From NCBI GenBank assembly GCA_034359265.1, contig CP136898.1:34991501-35055500 (forward strand): DNA of 64,000 bases, written 5' to 3'. Shown piece by piece: positions 1-10,472 of the stretch (positions are counted from its first letter, which is position 1; each line of letters starts with the position of its first letter). The position numbers were made by a program, and so were the translations under genes. Origin of the DNA: Canna indica (lineage: Eukaryota > Streptophyta > Magnoliopsida > Zingiberales > Cannaceae). The notes beneath the pieces were generated by a model. That model was given only the letters and a program-made list of their open reading frames with translations. It had not been told where the DNA came from and did not search any database.

Positions 1-1870
1 CCTATTGCTTTGGACTTATCCTTACGTGGCCTTTAGTGTCATGTGCTGGATACCTCTGGGCATGGGAAAGTACCCATGGGGGTAGGTGAGCAACCGATAT
101 GGAATCAAATACTCCTAGTAAGAGGAGATAATATCCTACCTGCAAGTGTCGGCTTAGAAATCTCTAGCCATAGTAGATATGAATGTCGGGAAAAGGTTTT
201 ATGACATGTCATTATTGAGACGACGACTTGGCAGACCGTATACATATAAATTGGTATTAGGGTTTGATACTTTTTCTGTACCCTAGCCATATTCGGGACA
301 TTGTAACTGAGGGACTTAGTTGCACGGTAACTAATCACCGAAGGGCATTCGATTCCTGTAGATTGAACCTCACACTATTCGGGTAGTCATGACATGTTGC
401 TAGACTTCAATCTTGACTTGTGAGTGGAGTCTCTCACGACCACACTAAAGGGGTTTAGTGATGGCTTGTAAGATTTGAATAAGAAGTCATTCTATCAGAT
501 CTCACTCTCCATTATGCACAACTCACTACTGGCTTAGTGTGGGGCCCAATGGGTCACACACAACAGGCTAACCTCGTAACAGACCTTACGAGATAAAGTT
601 CGAATGCAGCCCTATATATATCTACAAGCATGGATATGCTGCAATACGGTCACGGATCTCGTTTACGGACATGATAGGAAAGTTGTTTCCTATAGGAACG
701 AATGCACGTGGAAGGAGTTCCTCGGTAACCCTAATTTGTAGGGCATTCCTAAATTTTAGAGATTGTCACATGATAATATTTCATGTAGTTGATTAAATTT
801 AATTATGAATTAAATATTTAATTAACTACTTGACTGGGAATATATTTAATTATGAATTAAATATAATTTAATTTTGAATCAAATATACATGGTGAAAAAA
901 TTAGTTTTCAACCATGAGCCTAATCGATTAATTAGAAATTAATTTATTTGGATAAATTCTAATTAAGAATTTGATTTATGGAGATAAATCATAAAATTAA
1001 TAGATATATGATTTATGAGGATAAATCATAATTTCGATTAATAAATAAGAAATTGAATTATTTAGAATAAACCACTTTCCTACCTTTTACGGAATTAGTT
1101 TGTTTAGATAATTATCATTCTTATTTGTAGGCTCTTAATTTATGGAGATAGATTAAAGTTTGTATTTTATTGGACTTAATTAATTTCGAATTAATTATGA
1201 TGCTATTAAAATTTGAATTAGTTTTGGAGGCAAACCACGAAATTTTGAATTCCAGAGAGAGAGTTTTTAGGGGGGGCGGGTCTACCTTGTAGCTGCCCCC
1301 CTCCCTATAAATGGTGGCCGAGCACACGATGGAGAGGTTGGTGAATTAGTTCTTCCTCCTCTCCATTGGTGGCGCACCATCTACTTCCTCCTTCTCGGAC
1401 TTTTACGAAGCCAAAATTTCGGGGTGTCTTTTACTTGGGTGTGCCGCCTACTTCATCCACTTGGAGGATTCCGAATAAGGACAACGAGGTATTCTTTGAT
1501 CTACCTCTTCGTTCCATTGATTTCCCATCTCCTCTTCCTCTCGTTTTGGAGCCCGGTTCTTGGTGGAAGGGCTGACCTATCCTTTGAGGTTTCGGGGTTT
1601 TGAGAAAGTGTCTCCGTTGAGCCACAACGAGTTCGATTGAACGCTGCCCCTTTTGTTGCGAGGCGCCTGGTGTGGACTGTCATTAGAGGACGTGCATGTG
1701 GGCATCTTGATATAGGAGTAGGAGCACCCTATTCAACCGCGGTATAAGGTATACCTTTCCCCTTCTCTCGTAGATTGAATTCCTTAATTGTTGCTAAAGT
1801 AGATCGCTATTTTGGGATGTTTCGAATTTTTTAAATTTCTATTTACGATGCGTTTCTTATTCACATCCCA
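1..1870 (+). repeat. LTR fragment, family C (left end outside window)
   Basis: This is non-coding DNA that matches two other places. Its last 600 bp (about 1266-1870) aligns with 4030-4674, and its first 700 bp aligns with the reverse complement of 47371-47900. The shared right end, a TATA box and a pyrimidine-rich leader mark it as an LTR. The middle (about 740-1250) is very AT-rich, with repeated AATTATGAATTAAATAT-like words. At 1870 it gives way abruptly to Tat-like sequence. No family name can be given from sequence alone. Confidence 0.7.
1306..1312 (+). promoter_or_regulatory. TATA box of LTR family C
   Basis: TATAAAT lies downstream of a G-rich run and a conserved GGGTCTACC word, and is followed by a pyrimidine-rich leader. 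The same arrangement recurs at 4081, which supports a real LTR core promoter. Confidence 0.55.
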
Positions 1871-2326
1871 TCAGCTAGGGCCGAGACTGTGAGGTACAAC
1901 TTGGCCAGGGAATCCCTCGAGGAAGCGGTGAAATATTTCTGAGATAACACTTCTTCCATATATATGGAAGGTTTTGAGTGGGCTTTAGAACAAGCAAAGC
2001 TTCTGGCTCCCATTGCTGACCTTTCAGGGATGGACCTTCTTAAAGAAGTCAAAGACGGTGTTCTGCTGAACACTTAGACTTAGGAAGACTTTTGCTCAAA
2101 GGGGACCCTTCGGTTGCGACTCCCGGCTAATCCTCATTTTCTCCACGAGGATTCCCTTGGGGGCTGGATGTTCGCCCCCCCCCCCCCCCCCCCCCCCCCT
2201 TTTTTTTGGTTGACAACCGTCCATTTTGTTGATTGTGATAGTTATTGCTCATTCGCGGGCTTCTTTTATTTTGTACATGTAAATATGCTCTGTTTGGATT
2301 TTTATGAAGTGAACGTCCCTACCTAA
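1871..2326 (+). pseudogene. Remnant of antisense additional ORF of Tat-like element (copy A)
   Basis: This plus-strand reading matches the better preserved one at 51.16-51.6 kb and lies antisense to the gag-protease genes of its element. The readable part is alpha-helical and rich in E, K, A and L (LARESLEEAVKYF, then LSGMDLLKEVKDGV), like the end of a coiled coil. It carries in-frame stops, including a TGA after KYF. The run of proline codons near 2175 comes from a homopolymer of C. Tat elements are known to carry extra ORFs, often antisense; function is unknown. Confidence 0.5.
2175..2207. repeat. Poly-C/poly-T homopolymer tract
   Basis: About 25 C residues are followed by 8 T residues. 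The homologous site in copy B (about 51547) has only 7 C and 4 T, so the tract expanded in copy A. On the minus strand it is an A/G-only run and could be a remnant polypurine tract of the Tat element, but no LTR edge can be defined beside it. Confidence 0.8.
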
Positions 2327-2339
2327 TCCTCTAGGATCT

Positions 2340-2510
2340 TCGTTTAAGGTTGAACTATCTGGTTCGAGGTTTAACCATCTGAAATCTCGTTCAAGGTTGA
2401 ACCTTCTAAAATATGGTTCAAGGTTGGACCTTTTGAGATCTGAATCAAGGTTTAACCAATTGAAATCAAGGTTGGGTCTTTAGAGATATGGATTGAACCG
2501 AGCTCTGTAA
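2340..2510. repeat. Degenerate ~30-bp direct repeats (GGTTCAAGGTTGAACC type)
   Basis: Five or six imperfect units carry the words TCAAGGTTGAACC and TGAAATCTGG. The same array is present at 51710-51840 in copy B, so it belongs to the Tat-like element and not to the insertion site. GGTTCAAGGTTGAACC is itself partly palindromic. Confidence 0.7.
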
Positions 2511-2996
2511 TATAAAATCATGCATGAGTAAAGGTGTGGTAGTTTTAGTGGTGAGGCTGGAGGTAATGGCTCTAGGGGCCGAGGACTACACTCAGGGGTT
2601 TAGGCCAAGCTCGCTAGGGAGCGTAAGGCAAAACTGCTCACGAGGAGTCATGTAAAGGCACCGAGGCAATAAGTAGTGGCGTGGTGGCCAAAGACTGAAC
2701 TCTTCAGGCCGAGCTCATCGAGGAGACTGCACTCGGAGTTTAGGCCGAGCTCGCCGAGGAGCGTAAGGAGGAACCACTCGCGAGGAGTCATATAGGGGCG
2801 CTGAGACTGGAAGTAGTGGTGTGGTTGAAAGGAATAGTTCCCTTGAGCCAATCACATGTCGATGTGTTTAGGGACTATTCAAGGGTAATCAACTTAACAA
2901 GGCAACCTTTTCATCAATATGAAGCATCTTTATACATAAAGATTGCGATGAACCCCATGAACCCGGGCAACTGATTCCGAGACCATGATGAGTTCA

Positions 2997-3754
2997 TGTT
3001 GGTGAAATGGTCACACTAGAGGGGGGGTGAATAGTGTGTTAACTAAATCTTTTTGCCTAATTTCGATTTTAAACGTTTTCTTAAACTACTTAGGCAATTC
3101 ATGAAATCGAATAACAAGCGGAAGCAATAAATAAGACAATTAAGCAAACACAAGAGAGACAACACCAACACAATGATTTATAGTGGTTCGGCCCTAATGC
3201 CTACTCCACTACCTAAGCACCCCGCTTAGGATTTCCAACTAGGTTTACTAGATTATACCATTTCCCTTACAAAGAGGACTTTACACCAAAAAGTCTCCAC
3301 TCTCAAACCAAAGGCTCTTCCACACCCGGAAGTATCCCGCCTTCCTACCGAGAGCACTCTCTCATCTCAACCTAAGGGACAACTCAACTAATCCTAGTAA
3401 ACTAAGTTTACAATGGTGGATTTAAGCCTTAACACCAAGGCAACCACCAACTCAATCAAACCTAGAAACCTAGGTTTACACACTTGATATACAATCAAAA
3501 TAAACAACAAAATACAATAACAATTGGAGCAATAAATCAAACAACAAGTACTTAGCTCCAAAAGAAACTCTCTAGTCCTCTTGATGCCTTGAGAAGATGA
3601 ATCTATGAAGCTTGAAGGCTAAATCAATAAATGGAGATCAAAACTAGGGCTCTTTGAAAAGATGGCTCAAGAATTCTTGTAGAGATGCATGGAGTGGCTC
3701 TTTGAAGCTTAGAAGCATTATTGAAGGCTTGAAAGATAGTTTGGGGTGGGTATT
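2997..3754 (-). repeat. Copia LTR fragment nested in solo LTR C
   Basis: It starts TGTTGGTGAAATGG, the outer edge shared with LTRs at 9095 and 62523, and carries the same landmarks: a G-run before GTGAATAGTGTG, then TAGTGGTTCGGCC and CACCCCGCTTAGG. It is cut at 3754, inside the element's own minus-strand TATA region (GGTATTT), where LTR D begins. Orientation follows the gag-bearing copies and is minus. Confidence 0.75.
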
Positions 3755-4030
3755 TGTAATATCCTATATATTAATATTTATTTCTATCATTATTGATGAT
3801 TATCAGCCTAGCGTGCTAGTTCGAGGTCGAGCGGAGTCGACTCATGGTCCGGTGCGAGCTTTCGTGCTCGGGTAAGTAGGAATTTGAATTATGTGATTTC
3901 TTTTTTTTTATTAGATAAATTTATTTAATCTTGTCGTTGCGTGTACTTGATTATTAGTTATGTTGCATGTGGGTGTGCATGTGATTGATGATTGTATTTA
4001 GCATGGGGTTAGTTTGGGTTAGCTGAGAGG
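3755..4030 (+). repeat. LTR fragment, family D (TGTAATATCC type)
   Basis: The sequence from TGTAATATCCTA through CAGCCTAGCG and GACTCATGGTC matches the reverse complement of about 45840-46114. The TGTAA.A.CC start is typical of plant gypsy LTRs. Only the first 275 bp or so are present; then family C sequence resumes. Confidence 0.6.
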
Positions 4031-4080
4031 ATTAAAAAGAGGGGGGGACCGGGTCTACCTAGGTGGCAACCTATGCCCCT

Positions 4081-4088
4081 TATAAATA
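4081..4088 (+). promoter_or_regulatory. TATA box of solo LTR C
   Basis: TATAAATA sits in the same context as 1306, downstream of GGGTCTACC and followed by a conserved leader. The LTR has lost its element, so any transcript would run into Tat-like DNA. Confidence 0.5.
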
Positions 4089-4682
4089 GATGGCCTAACC
4101 TCCTTCTAGGGGGTTGAGCAAATTGGTTGGAAATCTTGGAGAAGAGCTAGGGCTTGGATTCTTGAGAAGCTTCTTGAAGAGAAAGGCTTCAAAGAGCTCC
4201 TCTTGATCTCCATGGGTGGTTGGTCATCTTGTTCTTCCTTCCCGGGTTTGTGAAGCCAAATTGAAGGTCTCTTCATCTTGGGTGTGTCATCTCCTTCTCT
4301 TCTTGGAGGAGTCCATGAAGGACAGCGAGGTATTCCTTTATAATCCTTCTCGTTCCATGATTTTCTCATCCTCTCTTCCTTCATTTTGATGCTCGATTCT
4401 TGATGGAAGGGCCGGCTTTACCTTGGGGCATTTTAGGGTTGAGATCGCCTCTCCCTTGGTTGCGAGGCGCCTGGTGGGGACCTTCCTTGGAGGACGTGTG
4501 CCTCTACATATTGAAACGGGGATAGGAGCAGCTATACCATCCGCGGTATAAGGTATATCTTCTCCTTCTACTCTTTGAATGAATTTCCTAAAGATTGCTA
4601 AAGTAGATCACTAATTTCAGGATAGTTTGAATTTTTAAATTGCTTTTTCTGCTATGTTTTCAATTCCTATCCCAATTGTGGT

Positions 4683-5125
4683 GGCCAAGGACTACACTCA
4701 GAGGTTAACCGAGCTCTCCGAGAAGCGTAAGGTTGAATCACTTGCGAGTAGTCATGTAAGGGCGTTGAGGCTGGAAGTAGTGGCGTGGTGGCCAAGGACT
4801 GCACTCGGAGGTTCATGCTGAGCTCGCCGAGGAGCGTAAGGAGAAATTGCTCGTGAGGAGTCATGTAATGGCGCTAAGGTCGGAAGTAGTGGCGTGGTGA
4901 CCTAGGATAGCACTCGAGGGTTCATGCTGAGCTCACCAGGGAGTGTAAGGTGGAACTACTCGCGAGCAATCATTTAAGGGCACTAAGGCCGAAAGTAGTG
5001 GCGTGGTGGCCAAGGACTGTACTCAGGTGTCCAGGCCGAGCTCGCCTAGGAGCGTAAGGCGGAACCGCTCACGAGGAGTCATGTAAGGGCGCTGAGGCCG
5101 GAAGTTGTGGCGTGGTAGCCAAGGA
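4683..5125. repeat. ~108-bp tandem repeats in Tat-like copy A
   Basis: Successive GTGGTGGCCAAGG-type unit starts fall near 4678, 4785, 4894, 5003 and 5112, so the period is 107-109 bp. Each unit has GAGCTCGCCGAGGAGCGTAAGG and GAGGAGTCATGTAAGGGCGC words. Related units lie at about 2560-2825 (before the solo LTR) and 51960-52750 (copy B). The period is close to 36 codons and a plus-strand frame stays partly open across units. Confidence 0.85.
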
Positions 5126-5567
5126 CCAAATTCGATGAAAATCGAGCTAGCGAGGTGCGCGCTTAGGGTCGTTGAGGGCGTAAGAGCCCAGGATAGGCAT
5201 TGAGGCCAGTGAACCAGACCGGTGAAAACTAGGTCCTAGTCACTGCGTGAGGTATTTAGGATTCTAGAGCCTAATACCACGGGCCCGAAGGCAGAAATTT
5301 GTACTTAGGGATTTGGGTTGAGTCCGTATGTGGAAACTCAAGCAAGTATCAAGTGGAGTACTTGTTAAAGCTGCAAGATTGCTTTAATAGTTTCTTGATC
5401 ATTCATAGAGAGAAATCTGAGAAATATATCTTTATTTGAGCAATAAAGAAATTGTGCGTACAGGGGAAGTGCTTTTTTCTTAGCTTTATTGATGATCTGA
5501 TCATGCTTGGACTTCTTTTCAAAGGTTGAGGCGGGGTTGCTTTTGCATGTCTCGTCCTGAGTTTGGT
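5126..5567. other. Non-coding link between tandem repeats and protease, copy A
   Basis: Collinear with about 52750-53340 of copy B. Copy B has a 224-bp segment twice (GAGCCTAATACCA start) where this copy has it once (from about 5273). No gene seen. Confidence 0.6.
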
Positions 5568-6409
5568 TCAAGATTTTTGACTAGCTGTTTGTTCTTTTCC
5601 CTGGGAAATGTTTGCAGGCCGATAAACACATTCCTTGGTTTGAGGCATTAATTTTAGCACCATCGAACTTCCCTCTGATCGACATGCAACACTCCAACCT
5701 CTGTCCCCGAGACAAGAAATTTTACTGCCAGATGAGGAGTAGATACGACAGCCTCCAGAGTATGTAAGGACGATTGTCCCAAGATCATATGATATGGGCT
5801 GGGAATGTTGATGATGAGATATTGTACGATTGTCTTTGCTTTCGGCTGAGAGTCTTATAACATCCTCAGCCATATGGCTCCATGGACATCAACCCTCTCT
5901 CGTGAGAAACCTACCAGATCTCCTTTGCACGGCGTGAGCGAGGCTTCTGTTAATTGCATTTTCTCAAAGGTAGAGTAGAAGAGAATGTTGGCCGAGCTCC
6001 CTTGGGCGACATGAGTATTTTTAACGATAAAATTTCCTACAATCACAGAAATAACGACCAAGTCATGTATGTTCTGATCAGTTCCTTGGAAGTCAGATTC
6101 AAAGAACGATATTACTAGGGTTTTGGGGATAGGTCGGCACGGGCGAACAACATTGTCGACTACCATGATCGCCCGAAGAAACCTTTTCTTGGATGAGCTT
6201 GATTCTTCCCCTCCCGTGAATCCGCCGACGATGTAGTCGATTACCCCTCGAGGTTCATTCACTTGGCTGCACTCCTTCTGGGATGTTGGGGGTATTTGGT
6301 TTTGCTGTCGAGGGTCACGACTCCTGCTCCAGCTTCTCTCTTTCCTGTGATGAAGATATTTTTCGAGGTGTCCTATTCGGACTAAATCTTTGAGCTGATC
6401 TCCGACCAT
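5568..6409 (-). pseudogene. Tat-like retroelement protease region, broken (copy A)
   Basis: On the minus strand an arginine/serine-rich gag end (RKERSWSRSRD) leads into a retropepsin-like domain with the motif GSSANILFYSTFEKM. Functional Tat proteases have an Asp two residues before the first Gly-Ser of this motif; here it reads AQGSSANI, so the catalytic Asp is gone. The frame then shifts near 5870 between two overlapping readings. Copy B has the equivalent segment, also without the Asp. Non-functional. Confidence 0.7.
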
Positions 6410-6604
6410 TACACACTCCTCGGTAGAGTGTGTTTAAGTGTCATGGTATGCACACTTCTTGCTCATGTTGGCGGTGGATGGCAACTTTTGTTTTCCTACA
6501 TTAGCAGGGTATTTGATATGATTCAGGTGATAGATGTCCCGGAAGATATTTTCTTTCTTGGTGTTGAGGGGGTTGTGCCTTTCGAAATGTGCCTTTCTTT
6601 CTTG
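6410..6604 (-). pseudogene. Fragment of Tat-like gag C-terminus (knuckle region)
   Basis: The minus-strand reading NMSKKCAYHDT then, after a stop, THSTEECVMVGDQLKDLV corresponds to a C-x2-H-x(n)-C knuckle and the conserved tail that in copy B reads GDQLEDLV. About 75 bp around 6450-6525 are absent from copy B. The similarity ends near 6604 where copia DNA begins. Confidence 0.5.
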
Positions 6605-7672
6605 TAAATGTGAGTCATTTGTCAAATGTTTTCAAATTTTGCCCAACTTTTCTAGATACCAAAATATGATCATTTAAAGCATGCATATTGAGTTTGAAAC
6701 ACACATAGTGTCATTTGGTCAAAATTCTATCTCAGCATCATTTAGTTCAAAGACAAGCATATTAACATGAAGTTGCTAATTATCAATCTTTAACTTATAC
6801 TCATGGTTTTTCAAGAATACACACATGAATACCTAACATGAGTAAATCTAAACATGTTTACCAAGTTTCAACTTCAAAGTGGAGTTTCTAAGATGAAATT
6901 CTACTTAGAGATCATTTCATTTAAACAAGGTTTATTAAAATTTCTTAAGAAAATAGAATTTTACCTACCCATGTAATTTCATAGATTTGGCATTTAAAAA
7001 TAATTATGAGTATAGAGACATCATTAGAGCATGAATATTCAATATTATACTAAGATTTTTGCAAAATCAAACTCATACCTCATTCTTGGAATTTTGCCAA
7101 ACTTGTCATTTACTTTTTCAATTTACTTCATGACAGTTTATCCTTCCATTAACATTCACAACTTGCAAGTAGACTTCATTAGTAGATTTCATGAAAATAA
7201 AGCTACTAGTAAGCAACCCAAACCAAATAGCAAAGGGAGGAATCGCGTATCATTTTCAAAATTTGCTTTGTCAACTAGTTTGAGATCCGTTTCAAAATAT
7301 GTTATCATGAGTCCAAAACGAATTTTAAGAGATCACAAATGTAATATTTAATGAAAAATTAATCTCCAACCCTTCCTATTGGTTGAAAACAGAAAGGCCA
7401 CAATTAGCCTACGATTTAGAACCACAAGGTCGCTTAGGCCCATTACAGGCCACATAGATCTCCGAAGAGACCAAAAATCAAAAATCAAAAAATCATTTTA
7501 ATAAAATCGTATTAAGAGCGGATAAGATCAACTCAAATCAATCAAGTATCATAAAACTCCAACTTAAATGAATTCTAATAAGGTAAAGGAGATGATACCA
7601 AGTTTACTTAGATGTCGATATCCATACCTATGGCATCATGATGGTTTGAAGTTGCAAACAAATGGAGATTTT
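6605..7672 (-). other. Non-coding 3' half of gag-only copia element, copy 1
   Basis: AT-rich with no convincing gene. It shares words such as TTTTCAAA..TTTCAAACTT and ACATGAGTAAATCTAAACATG with 59.3-60.66 kb, and carries the conserved block at 7394-7459. It corresponds to parts of the roughly 500-bp repeat region of copy 2. Confidence 0.6.
7394..7459 (-). other. Conserved stem-loop block downstream of gag, copy 1
   Basis: This block matches 60683-60748 with only about three differences over 62 bp, while flanking DNA has diverged. In the element RNA (minus strand) 7439-7407 can fold: GCCTA pairs with TAGGC, CGA with TCG across a two-base bulge, and ACC with GGT closing a 4-base loop. One difference between copies falls in that loop. 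Role unknown. Confidence 0.5.
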
Positions 7673-9025
7673 TCATTTGAATCCAAGGTCAACTTCAATG
7701 TTCCATTTCCCATTCATACTTGTGTGGTAGCTCCCCCCTACAAAAGAACAAGACACTTTTGGTATCCAAATAGCTTTGGGTCCTTGGGGGTGAGTTGGCC
7801 TAGGAATCCAAAGTGTCTTAGCAATACTTGGATTTCTTTTAACGACACAATCATGAATAGCATGACCATATATACCACAATAAAAATAATTTCCATTAAA
7901 CTTCTTGTTTTCATTTGTCTTTTGAATATGTGGCTTAACAGTAGAATGTCTAACATGAGATTTAACATTACCATGAACATTCTTTTTTGAAAAATCATTT
8001 CTACTAAAATTCTTAAACGAGGAAATATTTTTCATTTCATTCACTTTCTTGTTTAGGTTTAGAACCTCATTTTTCAAATCAATCATGGAGTTATGTAAAG
8101 CATGCAATTGAATTTTCAACATGTTATTTTCATTCTTTAACATGTCATTTTTGTTTTTCAAATTGTTAGTGTCGATACTTAAAACATCATGGCATGGATT
8201 AGAGACACTAATTTTTAGCTTCTCATTTTCTAGTTTAGCATCATGTAAATGAAAGCTAAGAGTTAAGTTTTTATTCTTTAATTTTTTATTTTCTTTATCC
8301 TTTTTAACCATCAAGGCATACATGATCTTATATTCGTCTAATAATTCATCATAAAGAAGATCCGAGGAACTAGATGAATTAGATCTACAATTATGATTAT
8401 CATGACTAGAAGAAGAGCATACCTCCTCATCAACGTTCATGATGTTAGCTTCGTGACCATGGTGTGAGGATGCTTCACTTGATGCACGTGAGTGAGTGGA
8501 AGCATTTTACCTCCATTTTGTCTTGTTCTTCATACTAGGACAATTCTTCTTCACGTGCCCTTTCTCATTGCATAGGTGACATATCACCTTTCTCTTCCGA
8601 CTCTTTGTACTTCTTTGGCTAGATACACTAATAGGTTCAAGAACTTCATTAGATATAGGAGTATGACAATTGTCATCGTCTCCTCCATTTAGAGTAATAA
8701 GTTCTTCAATTTTAGCATAATCGTAAAGCATGTTCAAAGTAGCCCAAATATCATATGCAGAAGTACAATGCATGACTTTTTCAAAAATATTATTTTCCAA
8801 AGAATAATATATGCAATTTGTTGCCTTAGCATTTAATTCAAATATGCTAATTTGTTCTTGGGTCCATGCATCCATGTTTTCCTTAGGTTCTACGTATTTT
8901 GACTTTACCATATTAAACACACCTATACCTTAAGTCTTTAAGAATGTATACATTCTTCCTTTCCAAAGACCAAAGTTTGACTCATCAAACCTAGGTGGTA
9001 CGGACACTACACACTCTAGTGCCAT
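7673..9025 (-). pseudogene. Copia-type gag, two in-frame stops (copy 1)
   Basis: Starting at the ATG at 9025-9023 the frame stays open for 451 codons except for two stops: TAA after FLKT near 8936, and TAA at 8507-8509. Order: N-terminal PRFDESNFGLWKGRM, the UBN2/gag-polypeptide helix region (WTQEQISIFELNAKA), a zinc knuckle CHLCNEKGHVKKNC with all ligands, a serine-rich linker, a long coiled coil of K, N and L repeats, a second knuckle-like stretch whose first Cys is Tyr (YFYCGIYGHAIHDC), and a GPKAIWIPK tail. In functional copia elements that tail leads into protease; here it ends in non-coding DNA. The product would be a capsid/nucleocapsid protein. Confidence 0.8.
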
Positions 9026-9080
9026 TTTTTAGATCGTAGCAAAGTGTAGAAGAGATGGTGAAATCTCAAGCTACAGACCT

Positions 9081-9092
9081 GCTCTGATACCA
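9081..9092 (-). promoter_or_regulatory. Primer binding site, initiator tRNA-Met type
   Basis: The minus strand reads TGGTATCAGAGC, the standard primer site of plant copia elements, complementary to the 3' part of initiator tRNA-Met. It lies two bases inside the LTR edge at 9095, which fixes the element's orientation and its LTR boundary. Confidence 0.9.
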
Positions 9093-9094
9093 AT

Positions 9095-10472
9095 TGTTGG
9101 ATGAAATGACCACACTAGAGAGGGGGTGAATATTATGTTATCTAAATCTTTCACCTAATTTCAATTTTAATCATTTTCTTAGATCACTTAGGCAATTCAC
9201 GATTGAAAGACTAAATGCGGAAGCGATAAAAGATAAAACAATAAATACAAATAAGATATCGATGCAAACATAAGGATTTATAGTGGTTCGGCCCCAATGC
9301 CTACTCCACTACCTAAGCACCCCGCTTAGGATTTCCAAACTACTTTAACTAGATTAATTGTTTCCCTTACACAGAGGACTTTGACCTGAAGAGTCTCATT
9401 CTCATTCTAACGCACTTCCACACCCGAAAGTCTCCGTCTTCTTACCGAGAGCACTCTTCCACCTCAACCCTAAGGGACAACTCAACTAATCCTAGAAAAC
9501 TATGTTTACACAAGTGGCTTTGCACCTTCTACACCAAGGTAACCACTTACACACAAGACCTAACACTAGGTCTTCTTACAAGCTCAAATACAATGAAGTG
9601 AAAACAAATTAAAAACAAGTCTATTACAAGAATAGGAAGAAAATAACTTATCACAATGTAAACACCTCTTCTTTTCGAGCCTTGCACCCTTGATGAACCC
9701 TGTGATGAAGAACTCTTTGAAGGTGAGGGATCAAGTGCTAGGTTTGAAGAATTTGATCAATGAAAGAGCTTGGAGGATGCTAGAGATTACTCTTTGAAGG
9801 TTATTTGAATCACAAAATACATGGAGAGGGATTAAAGATGTTGGGTGAGGGGTATTTATAACCCCTCAACGGAACAGTTGCTCAACGGGCATTTTTTCGC
9901 CCGTTGGACGCCGTTCGGTCGCTTGCCGATCGATCGATCGCCCAGGGACGGCTGGCAATTCTTGCTTCTGTCGTTCTGTTCGGTCGATCGAAGGGTCGAT
10001 CGACTGAGTCGCAATTCTGCTCCTCTGCTATCCAATCGACCGATCAGTTGACCGAAGCAGGCACTGCCAGTTTTTGGCCTTGATCGATCGACCGACCGGT
10101 CGATTGAAGTAGCCACTATCAATTTTTAACCATCTTCGGTCGACCGAATTGGCTACTGCCAAATTTTAACACTATTCGGTCGACCGAAAATTTTCTTTTT
10201 GATCTTCTCGATGCGAGCTTTGTTTTCTGGTTCCGTTCTTCAACGTGCTTTAACTTGAGGGACTTTCCATGTTTTCTTTTGATTTGTCTAAGCCATCTCT
10301 AGTGCACGCATTGGTTTGTTTCAAGATCGACCGCAAGACGTGAAACTTGACTTGTCATTTATCGATCCTGCGCGTTGAACACTTCAAGAATTTTGTTAAA
10401 TAGACTTGGTTTGTTATCATCAAAATAGTCATGAAGAGAATAGAGCATGAAGGAAGAAACCTTCAGCCAACA
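9095..10472 (-). repeat. Copia LTR, 1,378 bp, TGTTGG...CCAACA
   Basis: It is bounded by the inverted hexamer TGTTGG/CCAACA. One side touches the PBS, the other touches the RNase H of a different copia element, broken after QLADI. Landmarks: TAGTGGTTCGGCC, CACCCCGCTTAGG, a minus-strand TATA at 9853-9860, a cluster of GGTCGATCGACC palindromes at about 9925-10190, and GTTATCATCAAAA near 10400. The longest copy of this family in the window. Confidence 0.85.
9853..9860 (-). promoter_or_regulatory. TATA box in copia LTR
   Basis: TATAAATA on the minus strand, flanked by GGGGT and ACCCC. The identical arrangement occurs at 46785-46792 in another LTR copy. Transcription from here would read toward gag. 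Confidence 0.6.

Larger units (their letters stand above)
2826..4677 (+). mobile_element. Solo LTR, family C, inserted in Tat-like copy A
   Basis: The LTR begins TGAAAGGAATAG, the same end seen in reverse complement at 47981, and finishes ..ATCCCAATT. GTGGT lies immediately on both sides (2821-2825 and 4678-4682), a 5-bp target duplication. Removing the LTR and one GTGGT restores the element's own repeat unit (..GTGGCGTGGTGGCCAAGG..) seen in neighbouring units. The 3' terminus is not the canonical ..CA unless it lies 3 bp earlier. The middle is replaced by a copia LTR piece (2997-3754) and another LTR piece (3755-about 4030). Confidence 0.75.
1871..6604 (-). mobile_element. Tat-like Ty3/gypsy element, copy A, truncated and interrupted
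   Basis: From 1871-2825 and 4678-6604 the sequence runs collinear with 51.16-54.40 kb (copy B). Read on the minus strand it holds the end of gag with its knuckle region, a protease-like domain, a block of about 108-bp tandem repeats and an antisense reading frame. There is no RT or integrase between protease and repeats, just as in copy B. The left end is cut by a C LTR and the right end by copia DNA near 6604, so neither LTR survives. A solo C LTR splits it at 2826-4677. Confidence 0.7.
6605..10472 (-). mobile_element. Gag-only copia-type element, copy 1 (5' LTR, PBS, gag, non-coding tail)
   Basis: Read on the minus strand: LTR 10472-9095, primer site 9092-9081, gag 9025-7673, then AT-rich non-coding DNA to about 6605 where Tat-like DNA cuts it off. 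The tail matches that of the second copy at 58.8-60.9 kb, including a strongly conserved block at 7394-7459. No protease, integrase or RT follows gag. The 3' LTR is missing here. Probably non-autonomous. Confidence 0.7.
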
